64,000 nt of DNA from Paragyromitra xinjiangensis (GCA_038503065.1 JBCAMK010000016.1:372001-436000); one strand, 5' to 3'; shown: positions 1 to 12,328, numbered from the stretch's first letter. Notes: generated by a model from the sequence alone, not told the origin. Numbers and translations are program-made.

Positions 1-2216
1 TATACCATCCCCTCCCATGCAGCATCCATAAATGTCATCAATACCCTCGGCTTCTCCGCGATAAGACTTCGGAAGTACGTCTGGAGCTTACTACGGACTT
101 GGTTGTCTCGTTCGACAGCGATGTCGAGTTTCCGCTCCCAGTCTTCGTCTACAAGGACTTCTTCCCCGTCAAGAGCCTCCATGAATGCTACGCGCCGGGC
201 GAATGCGAGCGCTGTGGAGAAGACTTCGAGTGGCATTGTGTTTGCGACTAGTGTATCGCCAGGCCCCCAGGTGGTGGCCTTATGTTGGGTGTTGCTGAAG
301 AAGTAATCGATCACGCTGGAGAAGGATGGGAATGCGAATTTGTCGCGCTTGGTGGGGGGGTCGATGTCCATTGTGTCCGGTGTTTGGACGGAGTAAGCGG
401 GGAGCTTTTCTTCCGGGTTAAGGAGACGGTAGTAGTATGGGTGAAGGCCTATTGAGGGTTGTAGCCGCATCAGTAGGTTCAGATTTGGTGCTTGTAGTTA
501 TAGTACTATGTGATATAAAAATGTGGGAATGCCGTTTTTCGTACCTTTCTTCGCCTCCTCGACTACTTCCCCCCTTTCGCCTTTTCTCCCGACAGCCAGT
601 AGGTTCGCCCACCGTCCAATCACATTCCCGAAATCCAACGTCCGGTTAGCATACCTCACTGCCGAGAACCTGGTGCTTCGTCCCTTCTGCGCAACCATCT
701 GCTCTACTATCAGTTCCTCCAGCCCCTCCTGCACATCTCTATTCATCCTCGCTCTAGCGATAACAGGTAACAAAGTCGACAAAGCCCCCTCAACAGACAC
801 ACCCACACTGCCCGCCGGCTCATCACGCAACCGACTAAACAGAAACTTCAAAATCTTCCACTCAGGCTCAACAACAATTTCAGGAGCCCTCTTCGCAAGG
901 AGTCCAAGCGATTCATACGCATAACCGCGTAACTCATCGCCGCCGCCTCCACTCCCGTCTTCAGACCCTGTCGACAAGATCCAGTACCTGACTTTCTCCA
1001 CTACATCGCCTGCAACAGCACTCATGACCTCTTCACCGCCTATACGGGATGCCCAGTTGACGAAGCTAAACGCTGCTTGTCGCAGCCTTACGTAGTCTGT
1101 TTCTAGCCCACTCTCGATAATGCGTACTATCTCACGCTTCCATTTCTCGCCTACGGCAGTTTGTGATTTCGCTAGAAGGGTCACGATGCGAGCCTGGAGG
1201 ACTACCTTGGCTGCGGGGACTCCAGCAACAGGAGAGCCAAAGTAGAGGGTGTAGAGTTCAGATACGACAGCATCATCATCGAGCGAGATGGATGGGAGGG
1301 AGCGCTTGAAGATGTCTTCAGCAGGTGAAGAGACAGCAGAGTTGCTGTCGGATGCGGCGATTAACGTGGGGAAGAAACGTTCCCGGTCTGCGAATGCGCC
1401 TGAAGCGAGGAATTTCAGGGTGGATTTTTTAATGTCTGCGAGCACGGAGAAGGGGGTGAAGGTTTCTTTCTTGTTGCCTAGGGTGAGGAATTCAAAGTCG
1501 TCAGGAGAGAGGCCGGGGCAGGATAGTCTTTGGGTTTGGGGCTGCTGCTGTGCTTGGGATTGGGGTTGGGCGAAGACGGAGAGGTTTAGAAGCATTAGTT
1601 TTGAGATCCAGGATGCTATGTATGCAGCGTCTTCGGGGGTTTCTTCGAAGCCCAGGGTTGCTCTTAGAGCAGTGTCTTCAGTAGTCCCTCTGGGTGGGGG
1701 TTCGAAATGTGGCAGGAGCTTTAGCAAGATATTGAATAATGCACGTTGATGCGTAGCGTTATTGTGTTTTGAGATATCTTTCAACAACGGGGGTAGCAGG
1801 GCCAGCCGTTCTGAAACTGGGAGACGTTCTATTCCAATCTGAACATACATCAAGTCGAAATTCCGAACCAGTGGATGCTTCCCGCCAACCTGGGGATCCT
1901 TAAATTGCGCTAGTAATGCTGCGACGGGGAGGAGAAGCGTCGGCGGTTTGATGCGAGTGTTTACATGTTGGCATATAGAAATCACCTAGTTATCTTGTCA
2001 GCTTCCCCTCTGTGCTAATTTATCTTGTACTTGGTTCAAACCAGGAAAACAAACCTTATTCCGAACAGCAATATGCGGGCTTGCAAGCTTCAGTAGTAGT
2101 GGCGGAAGGTAGAGATTGAGCAATCTTTGAAGTTTATCGTCGCCTTCTGCGAGGGCGATTTTGAGTTCGACGTTGTTCACGAGGCGGAGCTCTTTGGCTT
2201 CATCGGGGTCTGACAT
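1..2216 (-). CDS. ECM29: Proteasome component ECM29 (N-terminal part; 3' end beyond the left edge)
   Basis: ECM29 is a HEAT-repeat adaptor that binds and stabilises or inspects the 26S proteasome. Three exons on the minus strand fit: 2216-2055, 1985-545 and 448-1 (open at the edge). The introns are 69 bp (2054-1986) and 96 bp (544-449), both GT-AG and frame-preserving. Together they encode about the first 683 residues of a protein that is usually near 1,800. The start at 2216 gives MSDPDEAKELRLVNNVEL, followed by the family-typical segments LLLKLASPHIAVRNK and VISICQHVNTRIKP across the first intron. After the second intron comes LHPYYYRLLNPEEK, then a helical repeat stretch to the edge. The rest is alpha-helical, with no membrane segments. 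It is transcribed in the same direction as the kinase gene downstream of its start. The family call is by recognition; the splice sites are inferred. Confidence 0.92.
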
Positions 2217-3416
2217 TGCTAGATTGTATTTCTTATTATTTTAATTTTTTTTTTAGTGGGATGGAGCGTAGGTACGAGGATTTTTATTGATTTTTTTATT
2301 CGAGAGACTGGGAACCGAGTGGAAGCTGTTTGGATGGATTCCTTCTATGGATCTCGGCCGTCGATGGGAGAGCTTTGGACCAATGACGCGAATTCGCCGA
2401 CGCGGGGGGAATCCGGCATGTGGGACGTGCCGTTGAGGCTGAAAATGCGCCAAGTGATTATGAAAGCGGCCGAATGTTCCAGGCAAGTCGAGTGATTGGT
2501 TGTGATAAATGAGCCTCAACGGTTCCTGACTAGAGACATGAGGCATCACTCAACCCGGATTAACCGTCACTATTTCATCGAGATAAATTCCCATCCCCAC
2601 TGGATCAAGCCGATACCTAGACGCTATGACTCACTTCCGCCTACGGGACTCGCCGACAAGTGTGGCTTATGGGGCAGACGAATCACCACTAGAGACGAGG
2701 AGAAGCATCAACCCCAAGTGGCGAGCACAGGTAGTGCAGGTGATGTACTCGTACTCTACCATGAGTACCTGAAAACAGGGGTATGGGTATGGCTAACCAG
2801 ACTGTGAAGCGTTGCCGCGAGGCGAATCAAAAGCTATTGCCCTCAAAAGGCATTTTCAGGTACTTATAGTAGACCACGAGTATACGTCAGAGTTGCTATC
2901 CCAATCTAGTTTGTGCTAATAGCCAATATCACGGGAATTAGGGAATCGATTAGTTCAATTGGCCGACACGAATCAATACCCGCCTGAAGCCTAGTCTGCT
3001 ACTAGGTAGAGAATACGGGGAACAATCCATACCCGGTTTGCGGCTATTAATTCTGCCTCGAGGGAAATGCTTGCTTCTTGCCATCCCAAACACCTAACAT
3101 GAAATATGTAGCTATTTTTCTCTACATACATGTACTCCCTAGGTTCTCCTAACCTCTTCCGCTGCCTAGACCTAGAACAAACGAACAACCCGAAAACCAC
3201 ATAACTTGTATACAGTCTTTTTTAGCGAAACACCACCGAACAATCAAGCACTTCTGAGATTCCTTCTGCTAAGTCTATGCGTCGCTAGATGTGTGGAAAA
3301 ACGAGGTCCCAAGATCCCACACAAATAGTGAGTTCTGCAAAAGGAACCTGATCCGACTTCCTGTTATATCAACCTCATCCCACAATGCAGACGAAAATAC
3401 AAGGAAATAACATAAT
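2217..3416. other. Intergenic region between ECM29 start and kinase-ankyrin 3' end
   Basis: About 1.2 kb with no supported gene. It should contain the ECM29 promoter just above 2216 (a T-rich run at about 2240-2252) and the 3' end of the kinase-ankyrin transcript. The short open frames here, for example 2496-2807 on the plus strand, lack an ATG start, splice support or any recognisable domain. Confidence 0.6.
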
Positions 3417-6400
3417 TCAGCGAAAGGAAACACGCCAATGAAACCCAACCAATACTGGACCAACCCTCTGACCTAATATATCGCGTTTAGAACATACATT
3501 GCAGCCATCTAGGCTCGAGCTCGGGCCTTCGATTCCAACTTTAAATACCTCATGTTGACTCAGGATTCCTGTGAGAACAATCTTAGCAGGGATACTGAAC
3601 CTAAGGGATAGTAGGATAACTAACCTTATGACAATATCAATCAGTTTCTTTAAGGCATTGATATGACCTGATAATTCGGGTTGCAGCTCCCGTACGCCCT
3701 TATTTGTTAGGAAGCGCAGCCTGTTAAAATTGCGGGAACGATTGCTGGAACTCTTAGGTGGGGGCCAGAATTTCTCCAGCACCGTAATGCAGCTAGAAAG
3801 TCGGTACCTTAGTCGATCTCTGAGGGTAGCACTGGCAGGCCTAAAGCTCGCAATTTTGACGAAGTTTTGTGATAGGACGCAAAGTGCACAGCCCAAAGAG
3901 CCGAGAGCCAGTACAAGGTCACTATATGCGCGATAAGGGGGAGGATCATTATTGTTAATGATTACTATGATCTGGCGTGCTAATCGTGCAATAGCGATGG
4001 TGTTGCCAATTTCCCCAGTCTGGAGTATTGCTTGAAGCTCTGGGCTGGTATTAATATCTATGCCCCTATCTGAGAGTAATGCGAAAACTCGAGCGTGCCC
4101 ACTGTTCGCTTCCGGTTCAAGAACCATCTGAAGACCCAGGTTGGCATTGATGTCGGCACCTTTATCCAGGAGCAATTTTACGATTTCAAGGTGCCCGCAT
4201 TCAGCAGCTCCTTGAAGCGCCGTTCGAAAACCTGGGCTAGCATCGATATTGGCACCTCTATCCAGGAGCAATGTCAGGGTTTCAAGATGTCCACCCTCCG
4301 CTGCTAATTGGAGTGCCGTTTGAAGGCCTGGGCTGGCATTGATATCGGCGCCTCTACCCAAGAGTAGTTCCACGGTTCTGGGGTGCCTACCCTCAACCGC
4401 TGTTTGAAGAGGTGTCCGAAAACCTATGCCGACATTGACATCGGCACCTCTATCTAAGAGCAATGCTGAGATTTCAAGGTGCCCACCCTCCACTGCTGCT
4501 CGTAGCAACTCGGGAAAACTTATGCTGATACCGATGTTGGTAACCTTATCCAAGAGAAAGATTAAGATATCAAGATGCCCACCCCCCACTGCTGCTCGTA
4601 GCAACTCAGAAAAGCTTATGCTAATACCGATTTTGGTAACCTTGTCCAAGAGAAAGATTAAGATATCAAGGTGTCCACCCTTTGCTGCTGCTTGTAGCAA
4701 CTTAGAAAAACTTCTGCTGGTGTCGACATTGGCAGCCCTATTCAAGAGAACTGTTACAATTCTGGGGTGCTTGCCCTTAACCGCTGTTTCAAGCAGTGTC
4801 CGGAAGCCGAGGCCGAGGTGAGCATTGACATCGGCGCCCTTATCCAAAAGCAATGCCACAATCTCGAGGTGCCCGCCCTCAACCGCTGTTTCCAGTGTCT
4901 GGAAGCCGACATCGGCGCCCTTATCCAAAAGCAATGTCACAATCTCGAGATGCCCGCACTTAACCGCTGTTTCAAGCGGCACCCGGGGGCCGGAGCGAGC
5001 ATTGACATCAGCACCCTCATTTAAGAGAAATGCCACAATCTCGAGGTGCCCGTACTCAACCGCTATTCCAAGCAGTGCCCCAAGATTGAAGCAACCGCTG
5101 GCACGGAAACCCCTACCTAAGAGCAATTTCAGGATCCTGAGATGTCCACCCTTTGCCACCACTCGAAGCGTTGAGCTAATGCTGATGATACGAGCACCTC
5201 TATTCAAGAGCAATACCACGACTTCATAGCGTCCGCCTACTAATGCTGCTTCAAGCGCCTCTCTAAGCTGTGCATCGGTATTGAAACCTCTCTCTAAGAG
5301 TAGTCTTACGACTTCGAGATGCCCGCTCTTCGCTGCTAATTGAAGCATAGCTCGGGAATCTAGGTTTGTACCGATGACAGCACCTCTCTCCAAGAGTATT
5401 CTCACAACCTCAAGGCGTTCACTCTCTGCTGCTACTTGAAACGCTGTTCGAGAGTTTAGACTAGCATTGATGTCGGCACCCCTATCCAGAAGCGATGCAA
5501 GGATCTCGAGGTGCCCGCTCTCCGCTGCTGCGTGGAGTGCTGTTTGGAACCCTAAGCTGGTATCGATATCGACACCCCTATCTAAGAGCAATGCCACGAT
5601 CTGGAGGTGCCCACCCTTCGTTGCTACTTGAAGTGTCGTTTGAAGATCCGGGCCGACATTGATGCTGGCACCCATGTCCATGAGCGATGCTACCATCTCG
5701 AGGTGCCCACCTTCTGCCGCTGCCTGAAGCGCTGTTCGAGAATGTAGGTTGGCATTAATACTGGCACCCTTGCTCAAAAGTAATTTCGCAGCATCAAGAT
5801 GGCCGCCCTCCGCTGCTGCCTGAAACGCTGCCTGAAGTGCCGCTTGGGAACCTAAGCTGATATTGATATGGCCTCTATTTAAGAGTAATATCACAACCTC
5901 AAGGTGCTCGCCCTCCGCCGCTGCTCGAAGAATTGTTCGACGATCGAAACTAGCATTTGTATCGACACCTCTCTCTAACAGCAGTCTTACGACTTCGAAG
6001 TTTTCACTCTCCGCCGCTGCTTGAAGAGTTGTTTGAGAATCCAGGCCCGCGCCGATGTCGGCACCTCTCTCCAGAAGCAGTTTTATAACCTCGAAGTTTC
6101 CCCTCTCCGTCGCTACTTGAAGCATTGCTTGAGAATCCAAGCTCGTACCGATGTTAGCACCTCTCTCCAAGAGCAGTTTCATAACTTCGAGGTGCCCACT
6201 ATCTGTCGCCGCTCGAAGAGCTGTTCGAAGACCAGGACTGGTACTGACATCGGTGCTCCTATCCAAGAGCAATTTTACAGCTTCAAGGTGCCCGCCCCCC
6301 GCTGCTATTTCAAGTGTTGCACGGCTACTACAATTGGTATTGGTGCTCCTCCCTAAGAGGAACTCCACTACCTCGAGGTGCCCACCGTCTGCCGCTGCTT

Positions 6401-8056
6401 GAAGTGATATCCTGATAGCTGAATCGATGTCTTTTGTTCTGGTGTCCTGGAGCCCCAACGCTATCCCAACAATCAGAACGTATCCCTCACGGGCAGCCGC
6501 GACCATGAGGTTCGACGCATTTAGCATCGCTGAAGATGTGAAGAATCGCGTAATTTCCACATGAGGGATACATCTATGCTCTGATATTAATACTTTCACC
6601 TCATCAAGACTCATCTTTATATCTAGCGACAGAAGATGATTCCACAGGTATTCGGGGTTATGTTTACTGATCCATTGGTGGTCCAGCGCATCTCCCGAGG
6701 TGATCCTACGTTCTGGATGGGGATTTAAGCATCGCTTAGCAAAATCTACAACACAGTTGCAGATGCGAGAACCCAGAGTTATCACTGGAAGTTCTATCTT
6801 GCCATAACAGTACGCTTCAAAGAGGTTCATGTCGGGTGATGGGGCGTGACTGGTGGAATTTATGCCTTCCTCGAATCCTGAGATCTCCGTCATTACACCC
6901 GAGTTACTTTTCGCAAATGGAGTTTTGAGGGTCAGGATCTTGAATACGAGACATCCTAGAGCCCAAATATCCACCGAATTAGAATACTCAGGTCCACATT
7001 GGATGCTCCGAGGTAATAGCCCCAACAGCTCCGGAGCCTGGTAACTTGGGGTTCCACACTGAGTCCTTAGCTCTGTGCCGTCCACGCATTTCGACGTTCC
7101 GAAATCGGCGAGCTTAATACGAAGAGGTGACAGAGAGGCTATAAGAATATTCTACAAGAGTTTCTTTTAGCATATTATCCAGGAACGGGCTTCGGAGATT
7201 TGTCTCGAACCAAACCCAATTAGGCTTAGTGTGTTTCTTGTTCACCACAGAGCCCAGAGTCTAGTTCGAGACGGTTCGGAGTTCCCTCATCAGATCATTT
7301 CTATCATATGAATGGAGGACATAGCCAAGAGACCCATGACCCATGATGTACATGATATTCGTTAAAACTGGTTTCTGCCAATTATATAGGCGTCATCTTG
7401 GCTATGGCTACCACTCGCGGTTTGAACATAACCCATCTAGCTCGTGATGGAGGATAATAGGAAAGTATGAATTCTAGTACATAGGACTAGGGGTCAAACC
7501 TGCGGTTTCAGATCTCGATGGCAAATTCGCTTATCTTGTAGTGCTACAAGCCCCTGTAGTACCTGTTGGATGATCTCCCGAGCATTCGTTTTTGCTTCGG
7601 CCCAGGAGGCTTTGAGGTATTTTTCCAAATCGCCGTGCTCAATATACTCCATCGCAAAGTAGATAGAATTGTGATCCTGAAACCAACCGAGAAACTGTAC
7701 GAATGAGTCATGCTGGTTATCTAATGTCAGTCACGAACAATAAGGCCACAGGATATCGTGGTCCTCACATCTCTCATTGTTATCAATGTTTTTAGCTCCC
7801 GGCTGACCTTAATGCCGTGGAGCTCCAAACCCCCCATATCCATTCTTTTTACTGCCCTCAAGTTCCCTGTCTTCTCCTCTTTCTCAAGGTAGACAAACCC
7901 AAAACTTCCAGAATCAAGATTCCTTACCCGCTTCCACTTATCCCCCACCTCCCACCACCATGCTTTGGTTCTCCTGTGTACCACAACGCCATTTTTCAGA
8001 AATTCTGCTTCTAGTCTGAAACCGAGTTCATCGCTGGCCGAAGCGATTGCCGTCAT
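3417..8056 (-). CDS. Protein kinase-ankyrin repeat fusion protein
   Basis: Three exons, 8056-7769, 7712-7500 and 7151-3417, encode about 1,411 aa; the introns are 56 and 348 bp. Residues about 42-330 form a complete eukaryotic protein kinase: glycine-rich loop near 48-54, lysine K70 in AVKRM, E87, catalytic HRDLKPQN at 161-168 (split by the second intron), DFG at 183-185, APE at about 207-209, then DIWALGCL. After a linker come about 25 ankyrin units (roughly 384-1224) of the type GGHLEVVKLLLDRGADI, spaced about 34 residues apart. The last 190 residues are non-repetitive. Kinase-ankyrin fusions occur in fungi; the substrate is unknown. The first glycine of the GxGxxG loop is Asp48. The extreme C-terminus could change if GTATGT near 3497 is a 5' splice site. 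Plus-strand open frames between 4095 and 6402 are shadows of the repeats. Confidence 0.9.
4330..6400 (-). repeat. Tandem ~100-bp coding repeats (ankyrin array)
   Basis: Roughly 100-bp units, each coding one ankyrin repeat of about 34 residues, run almost without interruption through the kinase-ankyrin exon. Two adjacent units at about 4500-4690 are almost identical, both encoding GGHLDILIFLLDKVT followed by GISISF. Others share only the core, which suggests ongoing gain and homogenisation of units. Confidence 0.8.
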
Positions 8057-10344
8057 TAGTCGTAAATTTCGTTGAGGGTAGATACATAGATCTAGAGTGA
8101 TGGTGACGTGTTGACGTGAGGCTTGGCAGTTGTTCAGGCTTCCCTGAACGAAGTGTTCAGCCTTCTTCTATTCATTGGCCAGAGCCATAGTCTTTGGTTT
8201 CCTAGCACATCCAAGCTTAAGATGACCCACTCACCTACCCCAAGTTTAACCCAATCCCTAACAAGCTGAACGATTAGACCCGCACATCATAGTCTATCAC
8301 CCAGCGGAGAGTTATGAACGAAGTGCCTTAATTAACAGCAGAGAACATGCTTTGGGCCAAGGCTGCACCCATAATTAGCTTGCCTCAGGCTTTTAGCTCG
8401 CTAACCAAACACCTATCTCGGAAACCCCACACTTTTTGTTTTAACACTAGGTTAAAGTTCTGTCGAACTACCGCGGCCGCTAGGGTCCACAACCGCATCT
8501 TGCTCATGTAGGGGGCATGAATAACCTAGGCGATTTCATTCTTCGTAGCGGAACCAACAACCTTACTAAATTTTAGATAGAGAAAAGAAAAAGATGATTG
8601 CTAAAATTGTTTATCGTAGCAAGGAACTACACGCATACTCAGCAGATCGAAACCAGCAGTAGTCTTACTAGTACTGCAAACTCCCCCTAGTAGCCTTACT
8701 TAGCGGCACTCTGGGAAGCTTATAGCCCACGAGGCAGCCAGGTCTACCCTATGAAATTGCTATTAGAATTATAATGGAAGACTTCACGCAAGCGATAGAA
8801 CGTGTTCTATCACGAAATAGACCCTTTTTGATGCTCTATAGCTGGATAGAACGGGATGTCTATCCAATTCTTATAGAAGGTTTTCTATTCACCAGAATAG
8901 AACTGTGGATAGAATTCCAATTGTGTCTTGCCACAGTTAGCTAGGCTATCAGGATTTTTATGCGACCATAATTTATAGTTAGTGACTAGTCGCATACTAG
9001 TGGAGTTTTTTTTTACCATGATCCCCAATTTGTTCTAGGGGCAGAATAGAAACCCTATAACCTGTAGAAACTTTCACTCTGATACGGGAACTGGGTCTAT
9101 TTATAAATGGGTATCTATCTTCATAGATCTCGTTCTATCGCTTGCGGGAAGTTCTCCAATAGCTAAGTCTATACCATCTTTTACTACTAATTCTAACACT
9201 AGTATTATAAGATAGTAACGCATACTCAACTATTTTCCTACGGCAGTAACTACATGCATACTCGGGTAGGCTAAAAGGGCCTAAGTTGCCCTTTCTTTGG
9301 TCAAAATCTTTAATCTACCAAAATATTATCACCCTAACACCTTTTGTAATTCACTGTACCCTAACTTGGAGATCTGGATGTTCGATCACGGGAGCCACCA
9401 TCCACACACACCCAACCCTCCAAAGGGAAGGTTTTATGGATTCTTAGCTAGCTTATCGTTACATTACTCCCGGGTTCCCCTCACGACAAATAAATGACAA
9501 ATAAATGGCAAAGGTCCCAACAGGCTACTACACAGTCTATTTCAACCTTATTCGCCCACTACTATAACCTTAGCTTTGTCTTCCCGCTTCCGATGGTGTA
9601 TTACTTACTATGTTATGTCTACAGTATTAATGAGATACATATACCTTTCCGTAATTAGGGAAATCTCAACCTGCTAGTGCCCGCCTATCCCGTGCTACCG
9701 TGGCGAAGATGGGCGGAACATCAAATCTCATTCAATTAAGCCTTTGAAGGTCCACTAATATCAAAAAAAAGGTATATGGGTTCAAATGTGTCAATCCAAT
9801 TTGCAACCGCGGTTGGCGGGAAGCACGGGCACAAGTAAAATGAAGTTCAGTACCGAGACCCAAGATAGATCCATAATAATTACTCTCCAGCGCTTAAAAA
9901 ACGCTCTCATAGGGATTATTCCGAGAACGATTATTCTAGGCCACATTCACATTCTTCCTCCACCAGAGCAAGGGTCATGACAATAGCATCCGCAACAAGC
10001 GCCGACTGCCCAAATGATACACGTACACGCCTTGCAACATGACTCTAGTCCCAAAAAAAACCCAAACCCTGCAGAGCTACGGCAACGGCAGCCCACTCAT
10101 TTTCTGCCAACATATAAACAGTGCAATTTTTTGGAAAGCTTCGGCGGCTAGTTCAGTCACGGCAGCCCTCTGCATGCTCAGCCTTGGCTGCTGCCTAGAA
10201 TCTTATTAGAAATGCTCACTATCGCTATGACGATACCAAGTTCAATAAGTCTCTATCTTACGAGTACCCCTCACCCCTCGCCCAACTTCACAACAAATTA
10301 AACTCCTTCCTCTGTAACTCTCCCCTTTTGCTAGAAAGTTTAGT
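8057..10344. other. Gene-free region with one MITE
   Basis: About 2.3 kb between two divergently transcribed genes: the kinase-ankyrin gene leftward from 8056 and the PDDEXK-like gene rightward from 10345. Apart from the 382-bp inverted-repeat element at 8776-9157, nothing coding can be supported. Short open frames at 9297-9497 and 9786-9980 show no domain or splice pattern. Confidence 0.6.
8776..9157. mobile_element. 382-bp MITE with ~26-bp terminal inverted repeats
   Basis: The left end starts GGAAGACTTCACGCAAGCGA and continues TAGAAC. The right end, read on the minus strand, starts GGAGAACTTCCCGCAAGCGA and also continues TAGAAC. This gives terminal inverted repeats of about 26 bp with few mismatches. 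AAT flanks both ends and may be a 3-bp target duplication. The interior has no open frame but is full of short TAGAAC/GTTCTA and ATAGAA motifs, some in small palindromes. Non-autonomous DNA transposon; superfamily not determined. Confidence 0.75.
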
Positions 10345-11718
10345 ATGCACCCAAGCAAAGACATCGAGGATTTTAAACGTCCTTCTAATGTACTGGCATA
10401 CGGGAGCACGGCGGAACCATCAGCGAAACGGACAAAAAAGATAGATTCTACTAATGAAAAAGATGCGCCGACTGGTAACAGGAAACCCAAACCGTCGACC
10501 ATGGTGAAACGTGACTGGATGAGCAACCGTTCATATCCTGCTCTATCATTCAGTTGCGACTATAGAGACGACCTACCTATTCCCGATTACGTCATCTCAG
10601 TTATTGAACAATTTTGTGAAAACCAACTAGCTTCTGGTTGTGTGCCATCAAATTTGAAGGTTCTCCATTGGCTCACCCCTCCAAATCTGCTCTAGTTCTA
10701 AACAAAAAAAACCCTATAAAAACTGACAAGAAAAACTCTTATATCTTTAGGAGAAACTAGATTCTTACTTCCCAACGGAGAGATTCCTCGACTCGAATTT
10801 CTCGGCCGATTTCGATGATAGCGAAGATGTTTTACAGATAGTAACAGACACTGTTAAGGAATCAACATGGCTACACGCCAACCGTCAAGGTGAAGCAAAA
10901 TGGGCCAAGCTGACTGCGAAATTACTTGAGTACTCAACGAAGCCACTTTCATTGAATGGACAGAAACACCAACCGGTAGTTACTCGGGATGTTGCGCTAG
11001 AGACTCTCCACGACAAAGAGTTTTTCTCAAAAATCGGGCTAAATTCCAAACTTAATCATGTGTTGCTCCTAAACCACACAGTTGAGCCCTTTAAATCCTT
11101 GCTATCTGAAGCTGTTAGTAATGGGATTCTTCTTAACCCCTTTACACGCGCACACACTGCGAAGACAATTGTGGTTCTTGGGATTGAAGTCAAATCACCC
11201 ATCGGCGACTCCTTAGCGCCGGCGGAGCTTCAGGTTGGAGTTTGGGCCACTAAAACGGGGTGTACATACGATATGTTTAACAGCTACGGGAAAGCTGCGG
11301 CCGCAGACACCAGCGAGGAAGATGACAACACCGCATATATGAATGTTTCTAGGCCGACTTCTGATGAATCCATAGGCCCAGACTCTGAAGAGATTCGGAC
11401 GCATCCCGAAGAAATCAAACCTATCATTTCCATCACGGTTCTCGGTCCAATTTGGAATTTGCATATTTCTTACCGGAACCCAATGGGCAACTATGTACCC
11501 CTCCTCCCTTCTTCGCTCGGAAGAAACACAGGCTGACAGAGTGTATGCAGGTTATTCTCGGCCCATACCCTTTAGGACATACCAGTACTGCATTCGGAAC
11601 GTTTAAGATTCTAAGATGTCTCAACATTGCCCGCGAATATTCTGTCAAGGAGATTTGGCCGTGGGTTGCTGAACGCTTAGAAGCGGCGATAAAGAGGATC
11701 AAAGAGAGCCCACCATGA
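10345..11718 (+). CDS. PD-(D/E)XK nuclease-like domain protein (PDDEXK_12 type)
   Basis: Three exons, 10345-10659, 10751-11494 and 11551-11718, encode about 408 aa. The introns are 91 and 56 bp, each with an ACTGAC or GCTGAC branch point and phase 0. The first ~80 residues are basic and low in complexity (PSAKRTKK, GNRKPKPST). The middle carries the hallmark VVLGIEVKSP (E251, K253) followed by AELQVGVWA, and the third exon supplies the typical closing part LGPYPLGHTSTAFGTFKIL. This layout matches the fungal PDDEXK_12-type family, a restriction-endonuclease-like fold whose function in fungi is not established. The ExK pair is present, so catalysis is possible; the upstream acidic residue was not placed with certainty. 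The gene sits alone between repeats and core genes. Family call from memory of the motif; activity is inference. Confidence 0.82.
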
Positions 11719-12158
11719 GATCTTACATGACCATTTTTTTACAATCTTACAACAATTTTTTCTTCTTTTTGTCCTCTTTGCTGCGAATAACTGGCTCCGT
11801 TTTTATATATAGACCTTTGGATTTTTTACTGGATATTTTATGAGAGCCATTCACCTCTGAATAATGCCCGTCTTTGAATATATCTAGCAATTTTTTGCCT
11901 CACTTTTTTTCTTCCTCGGGTCACGAACGTTCATCTGAGGTTTTTTGTTCATGTACAGTTTAAATGTATAGCGTGATCACCATTGGTCTATTCCAGTCTC
12001 AACCCGAAGAGCAACTTTGAGAATGCCCTTCCTGCACCCGCAGGCAGGCCAACCGTTTCATTTCAAGTGCATCGTAAACCTCGTATATTTACGACAGGCC
12101 TTCACTAACACCTGCGGAATCTTCGAGTATCACTCGAGTATGGCATAGCATGTCAGGC

Positions 12159-12170
12159 AACCCTAACCCT
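12159..12170. repeat. Interstitial telomere-like repeat
   Basis: AACCCTAACCCT: two units of the fungal telomeric repeat (TTAGGG on the other strand), inside intergenic DNA. Confidence 0.7.
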
Positions 12171-12315
12171 GTACTGCAAAACAAACTCGTTCCGGGTTAA
12201 CACCTAACTAGCAAGAAAAGAAGCTTGACTTTGCATTACTTCTTCGACTCTAACCGCCCACCGTGGAAATTGTCACCCCTAGGGCCCACGAAAGAATAAT
12301 GATATCTCGAAATAA

Positions 12316-12328
12316 AACCCTAACCCTA
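12316..12328. repeat. Interstitial telomere-like repeat
   Basis: AACCCTAACCCTA, a second pair of telomere-type units about 150 bp from the first. Confidence 0.7.

Noticed and set aside
2496..2807. 103-codon open frame between ECM29 and the kinase gene
   Set aside because: No ATG start, no domain; lies in the probable ECM29 promoter area.
3417..3500. Possible extra 3' intron of the kinase-ankyrin gene (GTATGT near 3497)
   Set aside because: The nearest acceptor would give an intron of about 25 bp, too short; the frame is open to 3417 without it.
4095..6402. Several plus-strand open frames of 70-134 codons
   Set aside because: Antisense shadows of the ankyrin-coding repeats; their own periodicity follows from it.
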